Part shown: piece by piece, positions 32,915 through 41,876 of the stretch
How the letters are laid out: each line of letters starts with the position of its first letter
Numbering within the stretch: the stretch's first letter is position 1
From: IMCC26256 sp037146835
GTDB taxonomy: Bacteria; Actinomycetota; Acidimicrobiia; IMCC26256
DNA length: 45,225 nucleotides
Reading direction: 5' to 3'
NCBI GenBank assembly: GCA_037146835.1
Contig: JBAWWI010000006.1
Coordinates: 1-45,225 of the forward strand
Made by a program: the position numbers and the translations under genes
Notes under the pieces: model-generated
What the model was told of the DNA's origin: nothing
The model's database searches: none
The model's input: only the letters and a program-made list of their open reading frames with translations

Positions 32915-34015
32915 ATGATTGAGCGACTGTTACTCGGCCCTGGACCCTCCAACGCCTACCCAGAGGTACTTGAAGCGCTCTCGCAGCCTGTGCTTGGTCA
33001 CCTTGACCCGGAGTTCCTCTCACTCCTCGATGAGACGAGCGAGCGCCTGCGCATAGCGTTCAAGACTTCGAACGCTTTGACCCTCCCGATTAGTGGAACA
33101 GGGTCTGCTGGCATGGAGGCGTGTTTTGTCAACCTGCTTGAACCCGGAGACACCGCGATTATTGGTGTCAACGGAGTCTTCGGCGAGCGCATGTGTGAGG
33201 TGGCGCGACGATGCGGAGCTGAGGTTCTGCGAGTGGAGGCCCCATGGGGAGATCCAATTGATCCCCAGCGATTGCTCGATGCCCAGCGCTCTAATCCGCG
33301 CGCTCGTGTTGTAGCTGTGGTCCATGCGGAGACCTCAACCGGAGTGGAGAGTGAAATCGCTCCACTAAGGATTCTTCAAGAGACGGATACTTTGCTCATT
33401 GTCGATACGGTCACAGGCCTCGGTGGAGTGCCGGTGGAGGTAGACGCGTGGGGAGTGGATGCGTGCTACTCGGGGACACAGAAGTGCCTTGGGGTGCCAC
33501 CTGGCCTCTCGCCGATCACTCTCTCGCCACGCGCAGTTGAGCGCATAAAGACGCGCTCCACGCCAGCGCAGTCCTGGTATCTAGACCTTGGGTTAATCGG
33601 CGACTACGTAGGCGCAGCGCGTAAATATCATCACACTGCCCCTACCTCGATGATCGCTGCGCTCCATGCCGGGCTTGGGGTGTTGCTCAATGAAGGGCTA
33701 GAGACTTCCTGGGCTCGCCACAAGTTGGTTGGGGCGCAGTTGCAGAGCTCGCTGGTTGAGCGAGGATTCAAACTAATTGCGCGTGATGGCTACCGACTCC
33801 CGCAACTAACCGCAGCTTGGCTACCTGAGGGAAGCGATGAAGCCACGCTGCGTCGAGCGCTCCTTGATGGCTGGGGGATTGAGGTAGGCGGAGGGCTTGG
33901 TGCTTTCGCAGGAAAGGCTTGGCGCGTCGGCCTCATGGGGCACTCAGCGCGCACCGAATCCGTAGAGCGCCTAATAAGCGCAGTCGACGAACTTGGGCTG
34001 AATAGCCAGTCTTAA
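32915..34015 (+). CDS. Class V aminotransferase, alanine/serine-glyoxylate type
   Basis: A 366-residue PLP enzyme. The N-terminus LLLGPGPSNAYPEVL, the GTGSAGMEA segment and the PLP lysine Lys190 in YSGTQKCLGVPPGL follow the alanine-glyoxylate / ureidoglycine-glyoxylate aminotransferase group. It transfers an amino group to or from glyoxylate in this group; the exact donor cannot be read. It follows ppx by 19 bases in the same direction. It is not SerC, which is at 5400-6533. Confidence 0.88.
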   Translation: MIERLLLGPGPSNAYPEVLEALSQPVLGHLDPEFLSLLDETSERLRIAFKTSNALTLPISGTGSAGMEACFVNLLEPGDTAIIGVNGVFGERMCEVARRCGAEVLRVEAPWGDPIDPQRLLDAQRSNPRARVVAVVHAETSTGVESEIAPLRILQETDTLLIVDTVTGLGGVPVEVDAWGVDACYSGTQKCLGVPPGLSPITLSPRAVERIKTRSTPAQSWYLDLGLIGDYVGAARKYHHTAPTSMIAALHAGLGVLLNEGLETSWARHKLVGAQLQSSLVERGFKLIARDGYRLPQLTAAWLPEGSDEATLRRALLDGWGIEVGGGLGAFAGKAWRVGLMGHSARTESVERLISAVDELGLNSQS

Positions 34016-34044
34016 TTGAGCCCTAAGTGAACCTTGAAGAGTCG

Positions 34045-34629
34045 CTACTCGGTTGGAGCAGCGGGGAGTTGAAGGAAATTGTCTCGGTAAAAACGTAGTT
34101 CCGAGATTGACTCGAGAATGTCTCCAAGGGCGCGGTGCTGCTCTGCTTTCCCTGGGCGCTTCTTATAGACCGCCGGGTTCCAGCGTCGTGCGAGTTCCTT
34201 TAGAGAGGAGACGTCGATGCTGCGGTAATGGAGATACTCCTCGAGCTCCGACATCATGGAGTCAAGAAAACGCCTATCAGCGCCTATTGAGTTGCCGCAC
34301 AGCGGTGCAGTTCTCGCAGTCGGTATATGGCTGCGGACATACGCCAGCGCCTGAGCATGAGCGTCGTCGACGGATACCGTGGATGCCCGGATCTCGTTGA
34401 TGAGCCCAGACTTGGTGTGCATCTTGGTGACGAAGTCGTCCATCCCGGAGAGCTCTTCCTCAGAGGCATGAATGACTAGGTCAAGCCCATCATCTAGAGG
34501 ATTGAGATCCACATCGGTCACTATGACTGCTATCTCAACAATGACGTGGCGTCGAATGTCGAGGCCAGTCATCTCGAGGTCCAGCCAGACGAGGTGCTCT
34601 GGAGTGTTGGGGGCAGTTGGTTTTGGCAT
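34045..34629 (-). CDS. orn: Oligoribonuclease
   Basis: A 194-residue DEDDh 3'-5' exoribonuclease that finishes degradation of 2-5-nt RNAs and of pGpG. The first acidic pair is Asp17 and Glu19 in LVWLDLEMTGLD. GNSIGADRRFLD holds the second acid, and KAEQHRALGDILESI holds the catalytic His and last Asp. Typical length. Convergent with the aminotransferase and divergent from the GNAT gene. Confidence 0.95.
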   Translation of the reverse strand: MPKPTAPNTPEHLVWLDLEMTGLDIRRHVIVEIAVIVTDVDLNPLDDGLDLVIHASEEELSGMDDFVTKMHTKSGLINEIRASTVSVDDAHAQALAYVRSHIPTARTAPLCGNSIGADRRFLDSMMSELEEYLHYRSIDVSSLKELARRWNPAVYKKRPGKAEQHRALGDILESISELRFYRDNFLQLPAAPTE

Positions 34630-34727
34630 CGGGGAGAGAGCCTATGGCGTGTGGAGCGCGGCTGGTGAATGTGCCGCTAATCTGCACTCTCCGGGCGATG
34701 AGCAATTCTTGGCGAGAGGGGGGACGA

Positions 34728-35363
34728 ATGCCGAGCAGATCTTCTATTTTCATTGATGGCCCGCGCGTCACCCTGCGTCCGCTGAGGGACTCAGACTTTG
34801 AAGCATGGAGAGAGGTTCGTAATGCGAACCGCGAGTGGATTGAGCCATGGGAGCCATTGCCTGACTCCGGGACCCCAGATGCAACTTCAGATAAATCTGC
34901 TTTTCGATCTAGGTGCGCAGCATGGGATCGCCAGCGGCAGTTTGACGCCGCGTACGGCAACGGCATTTTCTTTCAGGACACTTTGATTGGTGAGGTAAGT
35001 CTCGGCAGTGTGCAACGCGGACCATTCCAGTCTGCATATGTTGGCTATTGGATCGCCGAGCGCCATGCGGGGAACGGTCTAGCGCCCGAGGCAGTAGCGC
35101 TTACTCTCAGATTCGGGTTCGATACGCTTCGACTCCACCGCATCGAGGCCGCGATAGTGCCGCGTAACGCCGCAAGCCGACGAGTGGCAGAGAAGCTAGG
35201 GCTACGCAACGAGGGGACGTCGATCGGACTGCTCCAGATTCGCGGCGTCTATGAGGACCACGTTAGATACGCGATTGTCTCCTCAGAATGGGAGCATCGT
35301 CGCGCTGAGATTGAGAGAGATTTTCTAACTCGAGACTCGCCTGAACTATCGGAGCTGAGTTAA
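34728..35363 (+). CDS. GNAT N-acetyltransferase, RimJ/RimL-like
   Basis: A 211-residue GNAT protein. VTLRPLRDSDFEAWREVR is the usual RimJ/RimL start, and YVGYWIAERHAGNGLAPEA is the acetyl-CoA-binding loop (Rx2GxG/A type). NAASRRVAEKLGLRNEG is the C-terminal signature. It probably acetylates an N-terminal amine of a ribosomal or other protein. The start at 34728 has a strong GAGAGGGGGGA Shine-Dalgarno. It overlaps the next gene on the other strand by 18 bases. Confidence 0.88.
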   Translation: MPSRSSIFIDGPRVTLRPLRDSDFEAWREVRNANREWIEPWEPLPDSGTPDATSDKSAFRSRCAAWDRQRQFDAAYGNGIFFQDTLIGEVSLGSVQRGPFQSAYVGYWIAERHAGNGLAPEAVALTLRFGFDTLRLHRIEAAIVPRNAASRRVAEKLGLRNEGTSIGLLQIRGVYEDHVRYAIVSSEWEHRRAEIERDFLTRDSPELSELS

Positions 35364-36029
35364 AGCGAAGCCTTTTTTGAGCGCCTCGTACTCTGCTGCG
35401 GCCGGTTTGATGCTCGAGACTTGAGCGGTGTAGATCCGGTCAATGGTCAATAACATTGAGGAATAAATAAGCCTTTTACCGACTTTATAGACGAACTCTT
35501 TAGAGGCGGCTGTGCCGAATACCGCAGGCGGGCGCTGTGAAATGAACTCCCCGTTTGAGTCCGCGACTAGCGCGTTTGCAGCCTCATTTAGAGCGTTGAG
35601 GGGATCCTCTGCAGCGCTCTCAGGCTGCTGAGTCCAATTTATTGAGAACCGAAGGTCTTTGCTTACGTTGCTCGAGACAGTGACAGTCTTGGTTGCACCA
35701 TCGCCAGATGCGACGCGCTCAGGTGTTGTTGGGAAACGAGCGCTGAAACCATCGCCCTCGTAGACCTGACCCTCGCCATTAATGAATCGTTCAACAGCTG
35801 AGCCCGCGGTTGCGTTGATGATCCATCCCCAGGCAACAACACCTAGGGCAATAAGGACAATTGCGCCGAGACTCCATCCAACGGCAGTCATTATCGGCGA
35901 TCGGTCCCGCGTAGGAAGAGCCTCAAGGATTACAGAATCATCAACTAAGCCGTCATCAACTAGACCCTCATCAACTAAATCAGTTGGTGGCACCTGCGAA
36001 TCCGTCACCTTGTACTCGTATTCGCGCAT
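35346..36029 (-). CDS. Single-pass membrane protein with repeat near N-terminus, function unknown
   Basis: A 227-residue protein. Residues 1-45 are cytoplasmic and acidic, with LVDEG, LVDDG and LVDDS from three 15-base repeats. One membrane helix spans about 48-71. The remainder (80-227) is a predicted extracellular domain (GDGFSARFPTTPERV, then a helix-rich end). I do not recognise the family; the outer part recalls small lipoprotein-like stress domains of actinobacteria, but no motif decides it. Confidence 0.75.
   Translation of the reverse strand: MREYEYKVTDSQVPPTDLVDEGLVDDGLVDDSVILEALPTRDRSPIMTAVGWSLGAIVLIALGVVAWGWIINATAGSAVERFINGEGQVYEGDGFSARFPTTPERVASGDGATKTVTVSSNVSKDLRFSINWTQQPESAAEDPLNALNEAANALVADSNGEFISQRPPAVFGTAASKEFVYKVGKRLIYSSMLLTIDRIYTAQVSSIKPAAAEYEALKKGFALTQLR
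35938..35982. repeat. Three 15-nt tandem units inside the membrane-protein gene
   Basis: TCATCAACTAAGCCG, TCATCAACTAGACCC and TCATCAACTAAATCA stand in line. On the coding (minus) strand they encode the LVDEG/LVDDG/LVDDS repeat. Confidence 0.9.
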
Positions 36030-36073
36030 CTAATTATGGGAAATAGTGCAGGGCTCTTCAATCCGAAGTCTCC

Positions 36074-36814
36074 TCAGCGTCCAGTTCGCTCAGCAAACCA
36101 AGGCTGGCTAAATGACCAGACCTGATCGACGAGTTCGTTGGCCAAGGCCTCAGGGTGGTTTGAAGTTGGGTGTGCATTGCGAAGCGTGGCCTTCGTTCGG
36201 ATAGAGAGGTCCCGAGGGGCTTCTGCCGCTCGCTGTGCATGCTCAACTGCTCGATCTAGAAGCGTGTCATCTGAGACGCACTCCCAAGCGAGCCCGATTG
36301 TTGCCGCGCGCGCCCCGTCGATGCGGACCCCGAAAAGGTCTAACGCTGCAGCGGCCTGGGGTCCGACTGCGCGGTCGAGGAGCCATGTGTGGCCGCCACC
36401 TGGGTGAATTCCAATGGAGAGAAATCGTGAGTCGAATCGAGCTGCTTCACCAGCAATGCGCAGATCACATGCAAGTGCAAGGTTGAAACCAGCCCCCACT
36501 GCAGGGCCATTTACAGCTGCAACAGTTGGGAGGGAGCAATTGAGCACACGCAGAAATCCCTCGTAAACACTTGTTACCGACTCTGGATCTCGCTCCCCGC
36601 TACCCATTGCGGCGAGGTCGCCGAGGTCTGCACCCGCACAGAAGGCCTTTCCGGCGCCTGTTATTACAAGTGACCCAACACTCTCGTCGTCCTCTGCTGC
36701 ATCAACCGCCGAAACAATTCCAGCGACTAACTCTGCTGAGAGAATGTTTCGCCGCTCTGCGTCATCAATCGTGATGACCTCGACTCTGCCTCGACGCTCG
36801 ACGTGTACAGGCAC
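36074..36814 (-). CDS. Crotonase-family protein without catalytic glutamates
   Basis: A 246-residue crotonase-fold protein: FCAGADL (58-64), NGPAVGAGFNLALACDLRI (102-120) and IHPGGGHTWLL. The two acid positions of enoyl-CoA hydratase are Asn111 and Phe131, so plain hydration is unlikely. It may be a hydrolase, isomerase or non-catalytic member. Its start codon directly abuts the stop of the epimerase (36814). Confidence 0.85.
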   Translation of the reverse strand: MPVHVERRGRVEVITIDDAERRNILSAELVAGIVSAVDAAEDDESVGSLVITGAGKAFCAGADLGDLAAMGSGERDPESVTSVYEGFLRVLNCSLPTVAAVNGPAVGAGFNLALACDLRIAGEAARFDSRFLSIGIHPGGGHTWLLDRAVGPQAAAALDLFGVRIDGARAATIGLAWECVSDDTLLDRAVEHAQRAAEAPRDLSIRTKATLRNAHPTSNHPEALANELVDQVWSFSQPWFAERTGR

Positions 36815-37854
36815 TATTCGTTCCCTTCTCGGCTTATTGCTGGGGAGTGACGGAAAAACGTCTCGACGTCGCGCTCATAGCGGTATGAGGGGTTGCTATC
36901 CCCTACAACTGACTCAAGTCGAAGGCTTCTTGCAAACGCGTTCACCGTAGCTGCGGTCGTGTACTTGTACTCAAATCCAGCGCGCCTATACGCACGAGTG
37001 TCTACGACGCGGCCGTAACGTAGAAGGTCAAGCACCTCAGGCGGTAGGTCAACAACTCGCGTCATGCGTAGTGGCTCCGCCGCCCAGTTTGTAAAGAATG
37101 GGGGGAGAGGGAGCCTGCGTTTTCCAATGACCTGACAGATTTCGCTCCAAGGCATGGTGCCGCGACCAGCAACGTTATAAACCCCTGGAATGTCGTTTCT
37201 AGTCGCAAATATAAGGGCGCCTGTGATGTCATCCTCGTGGACAAATTGCAGGCGAGGATCAAATCCGAGAATCTCCGGGACTACAGGCAGGCTCAGCGAG
37301 CGAGCAAATGGTGAGGTGATGTCGTCGCCGAGTGCATTAGAGAAACGAAGTTTGGTCACCACCACATGTGGATTGTCAACTGCGAAGTCGCGCACGAACG
37401 CAGAGGTCTCCAGTAGTGACCGCTCTACCTCGGTGTGGGGAGCGGTGGTGCGCTCCATATCCTCACGGAAGAAATATGGGTCTCGTTTGCCTGCTCCATA
37501 TACCAATGTTGAGGACTTAACAATCAGTTTCCGAACGGTGCTCCCCGCTGCTCCAGCGGCTGCGAGCAGGTTCATTGTGCCGATCACGTTTACTTCATGC
37601 ATACGACGATTGCTGTGCTCTGTTGAGTCAACAAGCAGATGGGTATGGAGAATTGTGTCGACCTTTGTCGCCTTAACAATGCGTTGAAGAATTGAGTAGT
37701 CGGAGTCCGCTCTTACGAACTCAGTTCGTTCTAGCGGAAGGCGAGGCTCGTTGGTGTCAAGACCGACGATTACCTCTACGTCATCAAACTGCTCAAGAGC
37801 CTGTGCGAGGCGGCTTCCCCAGAATGTCCCTAGGCCGGTTACTAGTACGCGCAT
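36814..37854 (-). CDS. GalE-like NAD-dependent epimerase/dehydratase, atypical active site
   Basis: A 346-residue extended SDR. The cofactor loop reads LVTGLGTFWGSRLA and SSTLVYG is kept. The expected YxxxK reads HTEVE, so the usual catalytic tyrosine and lysine appear lost. It is paired with a PlsC-type acyltransferase; the same pair is known in mycobacteria (galE2/Rv0501 with Rv0502), which suggests a lipid-linked role rather than galactose metabolism. The start at 37854 begins at the first strand. Confidence 0.85.
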   Translation of the reverse strand: MRVLVTGLGTFWGSRLAQALEQFDDVEVIVGLDTNEPRLPLERTEFVRADSDYSILQRIVKATKVDTILHTHLLVDSTEHSNRRMHEVNVIGTMNLLAAAGAAGSTVRKLIVKSSTLVYGAGKRDPYFFREDMERTTAPHTEVERSLLETSAFVRDFAVDNPHVVVTKLRFSNALGDDITSPFARSLSLPVVPEILGFDPRLQFVHEDDITGALIFATRNDIPGVYNVAGRGTMPWSEICQVIGKRRLPLPPFFTNWAAEPLRMTRVVDLPPEVLDLLRYGRVVDTRAYRRAGFEYKYTTAATVNAFARSLRLESVVGDSNPSYRYERDVETFFRHSPAISREGNE

Positions 37855-37861
37855 AATTGAT

Positions 37862-38863
37862 CTACCACCAAGTGCTGCGTCGTGATCGCAGCATGTCATA
37901 AAGGGCCTCTTGAATGCGCCCGCGAATCATCTCAGAAGCATCCATAACGCGTGCTCTTGAGTAACGCTCTTGGTCTGGTTCGGCTGTGAAATGAATCGGT
38001 TCAAGCACGCGAATGCGGAATTTTGCAGGTAAATATGTCAATCCCCCAAGCGGGCCGAACATCAGCATGTTGGCAGTAATCGGCGCATAGGGAATACCGA
38101 GAAGGTTCGCTAGGCGACGGCTCTTGAAAAGAATCGGCATGGACTCTTCTGCTCCGACCACTGCAATCGGAATAATCGGAACACCTGCGCGCATAGCAAT
38201 CTCAACAAAGCCACCGCGACCAAAGCGGGCTAGCCGGTATCTATCTTTGTAGAGCTTTCCCGTACCCTTCGCTCCTTCGGGGAACACGAGAACCAATTGC
38301 TGATCTTCTTTTAGTAGTCGGTAGGCGTTATCGGGGTGTGCAGTTACCCCGCCCGCGCGCGACCAGAGTGTTCCAAGTCCGGGTAGCTCTCTAAATAGGT
38401 ACTCAGCTAATCCGTATACGGGTCTTCCGAGTTCGGTCTCGATTCCATGCATGATGGCTGGAGCATCTGACGGAATCGCTCCAGCGTGATTAGAGACAAG
38501 GAGCGCGCCGCTCTCGGTCGGGATGTGCTCGATGCCTTCCCACTGAACTCGGAACCAGTATCGGTAGAGCGGGTCGTACATGCGTCGCGCGATGCTGCGA
38601 ACACGTTCGCTACGTCCCCACGGGTCAACATCTCCTGTGCGAATCTCGCGGTCTGGAGGCTCTGGGTCGGGGAGCTCGCGCGCTCGTCGGGCAGGCATAG
38701 GCACTAGCGATTGATTAGAGGCTTGCTCTGCTCTCGGGCCGAGATCTATGACGTTAGATTCTTCATTAATGGCCTCAACGACGCGCTGAGATCTCTCAAA
38801 TGAGGCTCGCTCACTGCTCGATTTTGGGTCGTCAAAATGCCCGGGCATACCGCTAGGCAACAT
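37862..38863 (-). CDS. 1-acyl-glycerol-phosphate acyltransferase-like (PlsC family)
   Basis: About 333 residues. A disordered Pro/Arg-rich N-terminus (1-85) precedes the PlsC domain: NHAGAIPSD is the NHx4D catalytic motif and FPEGAKGTGK is the acyl-acceptor FPEG motif. A DPWGR...WFRVQWEGIEHIP segment leads into the domain. It probably acylates a glycolipid or phospholipid at the membrane. The start is uncertain; the ATG at 38863 has GTGAGG nine bases upstream, and a GTG at 38878 is also in frame. It precedes the GalE-like gene by 7 bases. Confidence 0.88.
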   Translation of the reverse strand: MLPSGMPGHFDDPKSSSERASFERSQRVVEAINEESNVIDLGPRAEQASNQSLVPMPARRARELPDPEPPDREIRTGDVDPWGRSERVRSIARRMYDPLYRYWFRVQWEGIEHIPTESGALLVSNHAGAIPSDAPAIMHGIETELGRPVYGLAEYLFRELPGLGTLWSRAGGVTAHPDNAYRLLKEDQQLVLVFPEGAKGTGKLYKDRYRLARFGRGGFVEIAMRAGVPIIPIAVVGAEESMPILFKSRRLANLLGIPYAPITANMLMFGPLGGLTYLPAKFRIRVLEPIHFTAEPDQERYSRARVMDASEMIRGRIQEALYDMLRSRRSTWW

Positions 38864-38977
38864 CACCCACGGCCTCACCGCAACTCGGCGCCTAAAACGC
38901 TCCTAAATGGGGCACCGCTGAGGACGTTTAGTGGCCATGAAAGAAGGCTGTCACACCCATCTGCGAGAGTCATTTAC

Positions 38978-39427
38978 GTGACTGGTGTACCCGCTCTTCG
39001 CTTCGCCTCTTTGGCCCGCTCCCTCGGAACCGCTGCGCGCGCCTCAGGCCTTGAGGTCCCTGCATTCCGCAGCCCGCCTCGCATCCCGGAGGTAAATCGG
39101 TCTATCCGCAGATACCCAGGGGGATCGGTGGTCTCCGTGAAGATCAAGGGGCGCCCCCTCGGACGGGTCGTGGAGGACATGGTTGATGGCGTACTCATCG
39201 CTAATGGAGTTAGGGGCGAGGCATCGCCAAGGCTCCGCCTGGCTCTGCTGCGCGCCGCCCTCGGCGAGTTTCTTCCAGAGACTCAGGTCCCAAATACTCA
39301 GGTCGCAGATGGAGGAGGCGTGGAGGCATCACCGGTAATCCGCGCTGATTCATTACCTGAGGCACCCGCGGCATCTACCCTTGAGCAACCTGCCCGGGTG
39401 GCGGAACGGCATACGCAGGCGGCTTAA
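38978..39427 (+). CDS. Conserved actinobacterial hypothetical protein running into tRNA-Leu
   Basis: About 149 residues starting at GTG (TGVPALRFASLARSLGTAAR), with GAGAG about 10 bases upstream. An ordered N-terminal half (1-90: LEVPAFRSPPRIPEV, IRRYPGGSVVSVKIKGRPL, MVDGVLIANGV) resembles a family seen in other actinobacteria; its function is unknown. The last 12 codons lie inside the tRNA-Leu gene and the stop TAA (39425-39427) is the anticodon itself. The C-terminal part before it is Pro/Ala-rich and variable. Confidence 0.75.
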   Translation: MTGVPALRFASLARSLGTAARASGLEVPAFRSPPRIPEVNRSIRRYPGGSVVSVKIKGRPLGRVVEDMVDGVLIANGVRGEASPRLRLALLRAALGEFLPETQVPNTQVADGGGVEASPVIRADSLPEAPAASTLEQPARVAERHTQAA

Positions 39428-39474
39428 AACCGCCCGCCCGAAAGGGCTTACGGGTTCGAGTCCCGTCCCGGGTA
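39392..39474 (+). tRNA. tRNA-Leu (anticodon TAA)
   Basis: Acceptor GCCCGGG pairs with CCCGGGT (39467-39473), discriminator A at 39474. The anticodon loop CTTAAAA carries TAA, and a long variable arm (GCCCGAAAGGGC) marks a class II tRNA. The T-arm is ACGGG-TTCGAGT-CCCGT. CCA is not encoded. The upstream coding region reads into it by 36 bases. Confidence 0.95.
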
Positions 39475-39545
39475 CTTAAGAGGTGTGAGTCGGGCGTGGT
39501 GCGGTGGCAAAGCTTGTAGATCTGTGCGCCTAGTGTGGCGGGTCT

Positions 39546-39953
39546 ATGCAGATAAGTACCGCAATGTTTTGTGATTTCGCACAGGTTCGCGAGGGGCTCC
39601 TATTCGTATCCTCGGGTGGAGTTACTAGATCCCTGCGCGACGAGCTTCCAGCCCCCATTGGAGTCTTCCTCGCTATGGTTATTGAGCTTGATCGCTTCGA
39701 GGCGCAGCAGCAGCACACGCTGCTAGTGCGTGTGATCGATGAGGACGGCAAAGAACTCGCCGAGGTAAACGGAACCTTCGAGTTTGGCTCGCCTGAGATG
39801 CTCCTTATTGATGAGCAGCCATCGATCCCGATAACTCTCGATCTCCGCAATGTGGCTGTCGAGCGGTATGGGCCGGTGCTGGCGAATATCTACGTTGACG
39901 GCCAGATCCTGCACGGAGTCAATCTCCACGTGATGCAGTCGCCTAACTCTTAG
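39546..39953 (+). CDS. DUF6941-type conserved protein
   Basis: A 135-residue beta-rich protein (ISTAMFCDFAQVREGLLFV, GGVTRS, PAPIGVFLAMVIEL, VLANIYVDGQILHGVNLHV). The opening and the LPAP segment match what I recall as the DUF6941 family; no function is known. No signal peptide. It starts 71 bases after tRNA-Leu. Single gene between tRNA and convergent HAD gene. Confidence 0.75.
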   Translation: MQISTAMFCDFAQVREGLLFVSSGGVTRSLRDELPAPIGVFLAMVIELDRFEAQQQHTLLVRVIDEDGKELAEVNGTFEFGSPEMLLIDEQPSIPITLDLRNVAVERYGPVLANIYVDGQILHGVNLHVMQSPNS

Positions 39954-39992
39954 AGTCTTCTCGCGCCCTTAGCGTTGACCCACCGTCGCTAA

Positions 39993-40658
39993 TTAAAGAG
40001 CGATTCCAAAGATTTCGCCGAGTTCATTTAACGCGTCTCCAACATCGGCGACCTTGATCGTTGTCATCCCCATTGCTCTTGCAGGCTTGAGATTTATCCC
40101 TAAATCATCGAGGAAAACTACCTCGCTCGGTTTTACTGCGAGTCGCTCACAGGTCAATTCGTAGATCCGCGGATCAGGTTTGCGCATCCCCTCTACGGCT
40201 GACTCCACGACGATGTCGAATAGGCCAAGGTGCCCAAGAGAGTGAGGCCGTTCATCGGTACGACCTCCAGCGAGTGCCCAGTTATTTGTAAGTGCTCCTA
40301 TGAGAAGCCCAATAGTTCTTAAGGCACTAATTGCAGCGACCATCTCTTGGCGCGGAGTAAGGCTCGACCCGACCATGGCCATGAGTTGCTTTGCAGAGAT
40401 CTTCTCGCCGGCAAGCAGAGCCTCGCCCTCTAACTCAGAGCAGAACTCTTCGAAGGTCACGTCACTTCTCTCGAGGCGCGCCCATGCACCGTCTTCAGCG
40501 CTGCGCGCAATTACCGCGCGCACAAATCCCTTACTTAAACCCTCTTCCTTTTCGTATGCATCAAATGCATCGAATGGGGAGGGGAAGACAACTCCGCCTA
40601 AGTCAAAGAGAACCGCACGAAACTGAGTCGAGTTGCCTCCAGGTTGCGCTTGGCTCAT
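39993..40658 (-). CDS. HAD-family phosphatase-like protein
   Basis: A 221-residue HAD protein. Motif I is FDLGGVV with nucleophile Asp19; the usual second aspartate (DxD) is Gly21, as in the epoxide-hydrolase N-domain/ACAD10 group. TNNW is motif II and RKPDPRIYE motif III; VVFLDDLGINLKPA is motif IV. Substrate unknown. It overlaps the stop of the LLM gene (ATGA), so they are co-translated. Confidence 0.88.
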   Translation of the reverse strand: MSQAQPGGNSTQFRAVLFDLGGVVFPSPFDAFDAYEKEEGLSKGFVRAVIARSAEDGAWARLERSDVTFEEFCSELEGEALLAGEKISAKQLMAMVGSSLTPRQEMVAAISALRTIGLLIGALTNNWALAGGRTDERPHSLGHLGLFDIVVESAVEGMRKPDPRIYELTCERLAVKPSEVVFLDDLGINLKPARAMGMTTIKVADVGDALNELGEIFGIAL

Positions 40659-41695
40659 AGGCAGAGTTCGGCCATCACGCGGATTGCTTCAATCTGAGCT
40701 GAACCGACAATGAGGGTCCCAACTCCAGATTCGCGCCACGCATCAAGACGGTCCGCGATGCGCTCCTTTGGTCCAATGAGTGCAATCTCATCCACGAGCG
40801 AGTCGGGTACTGCAGCAGCAGCCTCGCGCTTCTTGCCATCAAGGTAGAGATCCTGAATCTCTTTTGCCTCGGCCTCATAGCCATAACGACATGCGAGGTC
40901 GTTGTAGAAGTTCTTCCCGCGAGCGCCCATCCCGCCAACGTAGAGAGCGATCATTGGCTTAGCGAAGCCGCGAAGCATCTCGAGGTCGTCTCCTAAGAGC
41001 ACGTTTACTGTAGGAGCAATATCGAAATTGGCGAGGCTCTTATCACCGCCGGCTTTAGCGAATCCAGCCTCGACTGCATCGCCAAACGCAGATGCATAGC
41101 GCTCAGGCGAGAAGAAGATCGGCAACCATCCATCTGCAATCTCTGCAGCAAGCTCAACGTTCTTAGGCCCAATTGCAGCGAGGTAGATCGGAATGTCAGA
41201 GCGCCTTGGGTGCACGATGATCTTTAGGGGCTTGCCTAAACCAGTCGCGCCGGGACCTGTATATGGAATGTCGTAGTGCGCGCCGTGGTGCTCAAGCGGT
41301 GCTTCTCGTCGCAGAATCGTGCGAACAATCTCAACATATTCGCGAGTGCGACCTAACGGTTTTCCGTAAGCCTCGCCGTGCCATCCCTCTGCAACCTGAG
41401 GGCCAGATGCGCCGAGACCAAGCATGAATCTTCCGCCGCTCATGAGGTCAAGCGTCGCAGCTGTCATCGCTGTCATCGCTGGGGTGCGTGCAGGCATCTG
41501 CATGATCGCTGGGGCGAAAGACATGTTCTCGGTATTCGCAAGCATCCATGTCAGCGGTGTGACGGCGTCAGTTCCGTAAGCCTCTGCTGTCCAGCCCGAG
41601 GAGTATCCAAGGCGGTCGGCCTCTCGCGCTACTGCGAGTGCACCCTCGAGGTTTGAACCCCAGTCTTGATAACCAAAATTGACGCCGAGTTTCAT
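40655..41695 (-). CDS. LLM-class F420-dependent oxidoreductase
   Basis: A 346-residue luciferase-like TIM-barrel protein. MKLGVNFGYQDWG is the start, and RFMLGLGASGP with HPRRSDIPIYLAAIGPKN are typical of the F420-dependent group. A GGGAGG Shine-Dalgarno precedes the ATG at 41695; a further-upstream ATG would add nine non-conserved residues. It probably transfers hydride from F420H2 to an unknown substrate. Coupled to the HAD gene downstream. Confidence 0.88.
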   Translation of the reverse strand: MKLGVNFGYQDWGSNLEGALAVAREADRLGYSSGWTAEAYGTDAVTPLTWMLANTENMSFAPAIMQMPARTPAMTAMTAATLDLMSGGRFMLGLGASGPQVAEGWHGEAYGKPLGRTREYVEIVRTILRREAPLEHHGAHYDIPYTGPGATGLGKPLKIIVHPRRSDIPIYLAAIGPKNVELAAEIADGWLPIFFSPERYASAFGDAVEAGFAKAGGDKSLANFDIAPTVNVLLGDDLEMLRGFAKPMIALYVGGMGARGKNFYNDLACRYGYEAEAKEIQDLYLDGKKREAAAAVPDSLVDEIALIGPKERIADRLDAWRESGVGTLIVGSAQIEAIRVMAELCL

Positions 41696-41876
41696 TGCGT
41701 GCCTCCCTGAGGCCGGACTCATGCCCAGCGATTTTCTTATGATTCCACGCTTCGTTGTATCGGTGCGAACTTTTGGCAGAACAATCCAGCGTGGCGATAA
41801 CTGACGCGATTGCCGTGAAACTCTCTCGCCGCCACCACGGGAGGCGAAGGGCAGGGGTTAGCCATAGGCTGTGGTC

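Noticed and set aside
36138..36407. Plus-strand frame within the crotonase gene
   Set aside because: Shadow of a coding gene with crotonase motifs on the minus strand.
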